Shown here piece by piece: positions 58,462 through 64,000 of a DNA stretch of 64,000 bases (position 1 is its first letter; each line of letters begins with the position of its first letter). Source of the stretch: Iris pallida (Eukaryota > Streptophyta > Magnoliopsida > Asparagales > Iridaceae); NCBI GenBank assembly GCA_029216955.1, contig JANAVB010016199.1, forward strand, positions 15,712,720-15,776,719. The letters are read 5' to 3'. Position numbers and translations under genes: made by a program. The notes under the pieces were generated by a model. That model was not told where the DNA came from, did no database searches, and saw only the letters and a program-made list of their open reading frames with translations.

Positions 58462-58628
58462 TGGGATCGGCTTCACCCCCTATTTTGTTCACCCCCTTAT
58501 CATCCGCATCTTAGCCGTTAGATTAGATTTAATAAATGGCTAAGTTAAATTAAATCTCTCTCCAAAAATTATAATAATGGACTAACCATAAATAACTCTC
58601 TCTCCCAAAAAAAAAAACCCATCGTACA

Positions 58629-58630
58629 AA

Positions 58631-58669
<39 letters not shown>

Positions 58670-58768
58670 AGAGAAACGAAGGAAAAAAAAACTCTGCCGC
58701 CTGATCGCTTCTCCAGCGACCGTCGCTTCATAGCCCGCCTTCGACTTCCGCCGACGAGACGCCTAGGT
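58629..58768 (+). other. 5'-UTR-like first exon with one arm of an inverted repeat
   Basis: A GA microsatellite (58636-58668) precedes a GC-rich block, 58696-58743, that recurs inverted at 63645-63695. The block ends at a likely splice donor, CGCCTAG then GTGAGAAG, at about 58768. The following 600 bp look like intron and lead to a splice acceptor at 59370-59371. Expression is inferred from layout only. Confidence 0.45.
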
Positions 58769-58792
58769 GAGAAGCCTCCCGACTCCCACTCT

Positions 58793-58831
58793 CCCCTCTC
58801 TAGATCCCACTCTTCTTCTTCTTCTCCTCAC
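58793..58831 (+). repeat. Second inverted-repeat block (B)
   Basis: CTCTCTAGATCCCACTCTTC followed by TTC repeats and CTCCTCAC. The inverse copy is at 63957-63993. Confidence 0.8.
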
Positions 58832-59371
58832 GTTTCTCCTCATCGCTTCACGTTTCTTTTTGGAAGTTTGGTTCTTCTGTTGCTGTGGCAATTGCCAAAT
58901 ATAAGTTCTCGTGGATAATGGTGAATATGGATTGGGTGGTCAAAGTTGAATGTTTGGACTCTGGAATGAAACTTTTCTTGGGTTAAAATTCATCTCTTAT
59001 TTCTTGTGAAAGAAATGTATTTTCCAGAAAGTTGGGATTTTTCAGAGTTTCTTTTCTTCTTCTGGGCACTTGCTAATTTTATTGATGAGATTTCTTACAT
59101 GGGGATTTTTATTTATTTATAATTATTTGGTTTACTGGAATATTGTTGATGTTTGGATGAATTTAATTTCATGGATAGTTAACTCTACCATGGTGAAATA
59201 TGGTAAAAAGTATCTTGTTGGTACTTCCATGAACCCTTTCTAGGAAAGGATCGTGATCTGTAGTCATCATCATTTGAGGAGGATGTCCAATTGATGATTT
59301 CTATCGGTTTAGTCAACAAAATATTATACCAAGTAGTTTCTTATCATTATCTTTTAATTATCTTTGTCCAG

Positions 59372-59472
59372 GAAAGGTCACGTATACTGTTACGTGCAGC
59401 AGATTTGATTGAGAAGCAAAATGACGAAATTGCAGCCTGGAAAGTTGGGACAGCGGGAAGCCATACGAACAG
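59372..59472 (+). pseudogene. Captured aldehyde dehydrogenase exon fragment
   Basis: Starts right after a pyrimidine-rich tract and AG (59370-59371), as an exon would. It reads [23 protein letters not shown], then, one frame over, WDSGKPYEQ. Both match the N-terminal NAD-binding part of the plant ALDH2-type family. One missing base between the two breaks the frame. The original intron-exon edge is kept, so this was copied from genomic DNA. It encodes only about 33 residues and cannot be active. Confidence 0.8.
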
Positions 59473-59762
59473 TTCTCCCCGTTCTTTACACTGGTGATTA
59501 TTCACGCGAGGAAGATCGACACCTTCGTGCTGCTGAAACCCGACAGTTCTACCATGATATCTGTATCATTGAGTCTACCTATGGCATCCAGACCCACCAG
59601 CCCCGTCACATCCGCGGAAAGTGCTTCACTGATGTAATTCACTCCACCATCAGCCAAGGAGGAAGAGTTCTCATTCCTGCATTTGCACTTGGACAAGCCC
59701 AGGAGCTGCTCCTCATCCTTGATGAGTATTGGGCAAACCATCCCGAGCTTCACAATAATTAA
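59473..59762 (+). pseudogene. Captured CPSF73-I fragment
   Basis: Joined directly to the ALDH exon. It reads [19 protein letters not shown], then [38 protein letters not shown] and [12 protein letters not shown]. This matches the part of CPSF73-I (endonuclease of mRNA 3'-end processing) that includes the Asp of metallo-beta-lactamase motif 4 (GDYSR) and the Glu of beta-CASP motif A (IIEST). The family usually has ALGRAQE; here it is ALGQAQE. Upstream metal-binding His motifs and the remaining C-terminus are absent. An ATG at 59409 could open the CPSF frame, but it lies within ALDH sequence. Confidence 0.85.
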
Positions 59763-60097
59763 CCTGCCATTTTTTGCTGACTGTAGTTTTACAAGATCAG
59801 ATTTTATGAGTTATAGTTTCTTTTGCTCTGGAATGTGGTGTAAAATTAAACTGTATGCTCATGGATGTAAATTTACTTTTTTTCTTGCTGTGTTGTAAGA
59901 ATATGCCGAGAATCTAAGCTTTATTTCAACAGTTGCTTCTAGCACTGACTAATGCTTGTGCTGTTTGCATCTATGCATTTTCTGCAATATTCCTTTGTGT
60001 TCATACAATATTCCTTTATGTTCATACATGTGAGATACAATTTCTCAATTCTACAAAATTTGTGGGAATTTCGGAGCCAGCTGGTGATATGAACGAA

Positions 60098-60162
60098 ACT
60101 GGGGTCTTCTCATTGATGCTTAATTTGTAGTTGTACAAGTGAATTTGGCTTAGGACAATGAA
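60098..60162 (+). repeat. 65-bp direct repeat, copy 1
   Basis: Identical to 60749-60813, from ACTGGGGTCTTCTC to TAGGACAATGAA. Confidence 0.92.
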
Positions 60163-60748
60163 GAGTGTAAGGGTGTTTGCATGAAATTGGAAATTGGGTC
60201 AGAGAGCTAGTGTTGTCATCTTTTCTACCACTTGCAAACAAGACCCACAAGCATTCTTCCTCGCGTGGTACTCCAGATTGATCTGCTTAAGGTTGTCATG
60301 TTGCGAGATTTTGAAGGATGATACTGTGCGAAGACTGGATCAGCTTTTCTTCATGGTTAAAAACTACAGTTTGGTCAATTTTTCATTTACTTTCATAATC
60401 CTCGAGCTGTTCATTTGAAGTATGCTTAGCTCCTCTTATCAGCAATTATTAGATGCAATTGCCTGAACGTTAAGTCTCAGCATGAACTGGATTAAATTTC
60501 ATAACTGAGGTTTTCCTGTAAGTTAGATTCTTATGCTATGTATGCCTTATTATTTTTTACCCTTCCATGCTATGTAGGCTGAGAGTATATCAAACTTGCG
60601 CTTTGAATTTCCTGATATACATATTAGTAAGACTGTTTACATCTTAAGTTTCTAGTTGCTAGAAATGAGAAGACAGCAAATATCACATTTATTTTCAAGC
60701 GGCTGGCCATCAGAATACTGCAGGATTACCTATATCAAATTTTGAGAT

Positions 60749-60813
60749 ACTGGGGTCTTCTCATTGATGCTTAATTTGTAGTTGTACAAGTGAATTTGGC
60801 TTAGGACAATGAA
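60749..60813 (+). repeat. 65-bp direct repeat, copy 2
   Basis: Identical to 60098-60162. The flanks differ on both sides. Confidence 0.92.
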
Positions 60814-61607
60814 TAAACAATGAATAAGTTGGGTATGAACTATGACCACTGACAGATACATAGATCTTTGCTTCTTCGTCGGCTAAGGGAACTTGTTTCT
60901 GATTTGCTAAGTTAGAGACGGACGAGCATTTAAAAGCAAGGTCTCTTTCGAGCTTGTTCACTGAATACACATATATGCAGTTTCCAGAGACAAAAGCAAC
61001 TTCCAAAGGGATGTTTCATCAGCCATCAGTAGCTCGATTATGAAGTAGCATCAACACAAATTCTTGTAGCTATAAATATGTACAGAGCTTCCTTCTTTTG
61101 GGAACATAGTATTCTAGCTTTATTGATCACCCACTAATGAAACAAGATGGAAGCTTAAACCAGCTGATATGTATTAAATGAAACATAACCATTACACCAT
61201 TACACCATTTTATAAAGATAAAAAGGTAAATTACAGATACATTTTGTGATATAATCCTGATCACTAAAATGGCAAGAACAAAGACGGGGCAGACTTTACT
61301 GAAAGGATTAAATGGTAGGTGCCAGCATGTGGAAGTTCAATTTTTTTGCAAACAATAAATATGCAATGCATGAGAGCTTTCATGTTGTTTCAGAGACACA
61401 TGAACTAAAACCAACAATAAATCTGCCTCTTCCTGGTTTGCTCCTCCTACAATACATACAAGGCAATCAGATCCAAAGACAGCAGCATTTACATTATAAA
61501 GTAATTTACTTAGCAAAAAAGATCAAAATTTTGGCTACTAACACAAAAAATATTCAATTTGCAAAACAAGTAATCTTGTAGATTTCATGTCAAAGTTAGT
61601 TCTAGAT

Positions 61608-61634
61608 CCCCCCCCCCCCCAAAAAAAAAAAAAC
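61608..61634. repeat. (C)n(A)n homopolymer pair
   Basis: About 12 C followed by about 14 A. Prone to sequencing and assembly error. Confidence 0.9.
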
Positions 61635-61880
61635 GTGCTAGAATTTGTTCTTGTTCATTTTACACAAATAAACTCAAGAACAAAGCTACATGACATGCTA
61701 GGCAATATTAATCAGAATCTAAGAAGTACACACCTGAAATGAATACACAGCTAGTGTCCAAACAACATCTTAATCCAAATCCGTAACTTCATCACATAGG
61801 TCTACAAATGAAAAAAAAAATTTAATTTAGAAATATTCAGAAAAAAAATAATAGGAAGACATTGGTAAGGAAAGTATACC

Positions 61881-62520
61881 TGTTTCATTTCGGTTAGCCA
61901 TCTTCTCAATTTTTTTAGGATTATTAGGATAGTTACGACTATCATGACCAGTGTTGACACCTTTGCACATCCTACAAACTCTTGCTTTGTTCTTTTGGGT
62001 TGCTTTCTCTAACCCACTCTTTATTCTTTTGTTACCGGTCACCAACTCATTCTCAAGTACATTGGGGTAACTAACGCATGACTGTGATCATAAAAAAAAA
62101 CTGATACCTTCCATAAATTTGTACTTTTAATATTAATGATACGCATTCGAGCCTTGCAACCTTCTCTCATTGTTGAAGTTTTTTTTATTACACCTTCATC
62201 AGTATTTTTTTTATTACACCTTCATCTTCCTTGGCCTTTTTCTTCTTGTAAGTTCCTTCACAGCTACATGAAAATTTCATGCCAGTGGGGTCTGAGCTAC
62301 CGCGTTTCCCTCTAAATGTTTTTTGTCTTCGGATGCTAAACCCATGCTTTGCTCCATAAGCTTGATAACAATCTTCTGCCTCTTCTATGGAGTTAAAAAA
62401 CTTTCCCACAAATATTTCTTTCTCATCTTCAATATTTTTAGGTGGTGCGGACAATACCTCTTGGTGTAGATTTTCAGCAGTTGTAGTAGTCATGTTTTCA
62501 ACAGTGCCCACACTTGTCAT
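61881..62520 (-). pseudogene. FAR1-type gene, internally deleted
   Basis: Minus strand. 62520-62188 encodes an acidic N-terminus followed by a FAR1 DNA-binding domain (FVGKFFNSIEEAEDCYQAYGAKHGFSIRRQKTFRG, KFSCSCEGTYKKKK). After a short gap, 62045-61881 encodes GNKRIKSGLEKATQKNKARVC and a zinc knuckle RMCKGVNTGHDSRNYP. The last knuckle Cys is replaced by Tyr. The transposase-like core and SWIM finger that normally lie between these parts are missing. FAR1/FRS factors derive from MULE transposases, so this may be a worn FAR1-clade MULE or a captured FRS gene piece. Confidence 0.8.
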
Positions 62521-63600
62521 TTAACTATGTAATCTGTGGAACAAATTATGAACAAATAAAAATGACGACAAAAAAATTTAAATCTATTAAAAAAATTTGA
62601 AGCCTAATTTAGATATTTTAAAAAAAAATTTCATTTAAAATTTTAATTTTTTCAGTCATTTAAAATTTGAAGCCTAATTTAGTTTATTTTAAAAAATTGT
62701 TCATTTAAATTTTTGACCTTCTCTAAAATAAATTTCAATCCTAATTTAAATATTTTAAGATTCGAACACGCAACAACCTAATTTAAATCTTCTAAACTTT
62801 CGGCCATTTAAATTTTCGGTCATATAGATATATTATGTTTTTATGAAGATTCCAATAGTGTAAGTACCCATTCAAATAGCTCTGACTAATACCCATCCAT
62901 ATATTTAAATATTTTAAATTTGTTAAATATTCGGTCATTTAAATCTTTTATATTTTTGGCCATTTGAATCTTTTAAATTTATTTCTACTGGAAAATGTGA
63001 TGAAATCTAATTTAACTTTTTAGGTCATTCGAGGAGGTCTAAGTCTAAGGATTATGTACTAGAAGATCTGCTGAAAATGTGGGAAGAAAGTTATCGTTAT
63101 TAATAAATTTATTTATCGCAAAAATTGGACATATATGAAAAAGAAGGGCACATTTTATTTTTATGTAAACAAAGAAACCCTCCGCTCGCCGCTCCGATCT
63201 GCTCTGCACTCCATCTCTCTGCCTCGGCTCCGGAGTGAATTATATATTATATATACATAGAGAGGTTGGATCGGATTCATATTTTACTCGATTAGCTCCT
63301 TTCGCACAATTTATTGCATAGATGTAATGCCAATTTTACTACGCATGACTCCAAGCCCACGTCTTCCATGCATCCACTACAATCTCTACAAATCCGGCGG
63401 AGTTCAAATATATGAAGTAATATAAACATATGAAGTAATATATGAAAGTATTTGTTAACAACCATCCAAACATGCATATCATCTATCTCATACGCAATTT
63501 CTCAAACATGTTGCAGTCGACAAATCACCAATATTTGTAAATAATAAAGAGCCAGATAAATACCCTTAATTTTTACCAACCGAGTGAATGTTACGCAAAG
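62521..63600. other. AT-rich, no gene seen
   Basis: Repeated TTTAAATTTT and GGCCATTTAAAT-type words at 62580-62990. The text near 63258 (AGGTTGGATCGGATTCA) resembles 58458 (AGGTGGGATCGGCTTCA), but no element boundary could be fixed. Confidence 0.55.
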
Positions 63601-63644
63601 GGGAATGAAGAGGAGGAGGTGCTGAATTGAAGGAGGTGCTGAAT

Positions 63645-64000
63645 CGAAGGCGGGCTGTGAAGCGACGGTCGCTGGAGAAGCGATCAGGCGGTGGCGAGTG
63701 CAGAGGCGGGCTAGAAGGTGAGGAATTTTCTTCCTTCCTTTCTCTGTTCTCTGATTTTTTTTCCTTCGTTCGAAAGCTGAAAATAAGAATTAATAATAAT
63801 TATACACTACTATTAATGGTCAGAAGAAGGGGGTCATCCTGGCTGCTGCCATTCACAATATTTCGAAATCCCTAATATTAATCATTCTCACAACAATCCC
63901 CTGTTGTTCACATTCTCTCCCCAATATTAATCACTGGAGAGAGAGAGAGAAGAAATGTGAGGAGAAGAAGAAGAAGAGTGGGATCTAGAGAGGGAAGAGT
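63645..64000 (-). repeat. Inverted copies of blocks A and B at the window edge
   Basis: 63645-63695 is the inverse complement of 58696-58743 and 63957-63993 that of 58793-58831. Both blocks are inverted, but their order along the plus strand is unchanged (A then B on both sides), so this is not a simple TIR pair. The sequence is cut by the end of the window. Confidence 0.75.

Larger units (their letters stand above)
59763..61607. other. Chimeric region, no gene identified
   Basis: About 1.8 kb of intron- or UTR-like sequence. A 65-bp segment occurs twice (60098-60162 and 60749-60813). A plus-strand frame at 60194-60418 (RASVVIFSTTC...) is not recognised and may be another captured scrap. Confidence 0.5.

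Noticed and set aside
59409..59762. Functional CPSF73-I gene
   Set aside because: Only a middle fragment is present, its upstream sequence is from ALDH, and the metal-binding His motifs are missing.
1..64000. tRNA, rRNA or organelle-derived DNA
   Set aside because: I saw no cloverleaf with matching arms and CCA context, and no rRNA or organelle gene. A dedicated scan was not possible, so small RNA genes could have been missed.

Overview
The window is flowering-plant nuclear DNA. Copia and Ty3/gypsy LTR retrotransposons, a plant LINE, hAT elements, a PIF/Harbinger-like (Tourist) element, Mutator-like elements (MULEs) with TIRs of about 100-160 bp, and captured fragments of ALDH, CPSF73-I and FAR1-type genes all point that way. 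The species cannot be told from the sequence. I see no intact host gene, no convincing tRNA or rRNA and no CRISPR array. Every long recognisable coding region belongs to a transposable element or is a captured fragment, and nearly all are broken.

The layout is a set of nests. (1) 1-7.4 kb: a decayed gypsy integrase on the minus strand was hit by a 579-bp hAT-type MITE (148-726) and by a solo LTR (1021-7246). The solo LTR was in turn hit by a copia element (1339-6479) that has lost its primer-binding site. (2) 8.1-11.7 kb: the 3' end of a LINE is split by a Tourist-like element (8404-10564) filled with a 1.7-kb T-rich satellite, and by a second hAT MITE (10838-11572). (3) 13-31 kb: LTR-like DNA contains a BED/hAT transposon (16544-29896), which is interrupted by a 10-kb gypsy element (18309-28344).

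(4) 31-58 kb: four MULEs follow one another. M3 (31072-32820) carries an array of palindromes. M0 (34223-46179) is interrupted by an 11.1-kb LARD-like element with 4.2-kb LTRs (34722-45815). M1 (46331-54959) has a decayed MuDR-type transposase gene facing a decayed GRF/CCHC zinc-finger gene. M2 (55391-58226) keeps the zinc-finger gene but only the N-terminus of the transposase. (5) 58.3-64 kb: a chimeric region holds an ALDH exon joined to a CPSF73-I fragment, an internally deleted FAR1-type gene, and rearranged inverted repeats running to the window edge.

The most interesting points are the convergent transposase plus GRF-CCHC-GRF pair shared by M1 and M2 (arranged like mudrA/mudrB of maize MuDR), the palindrome array in M3, the primer-site sequence shared by the gypsy element and the LARD, and the ALDH/CPSF73 fusion. 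Nesting order was read from target-site duplications and from reading frames that resume across insertions. All of this is by eye; no alignments or database searches were run.
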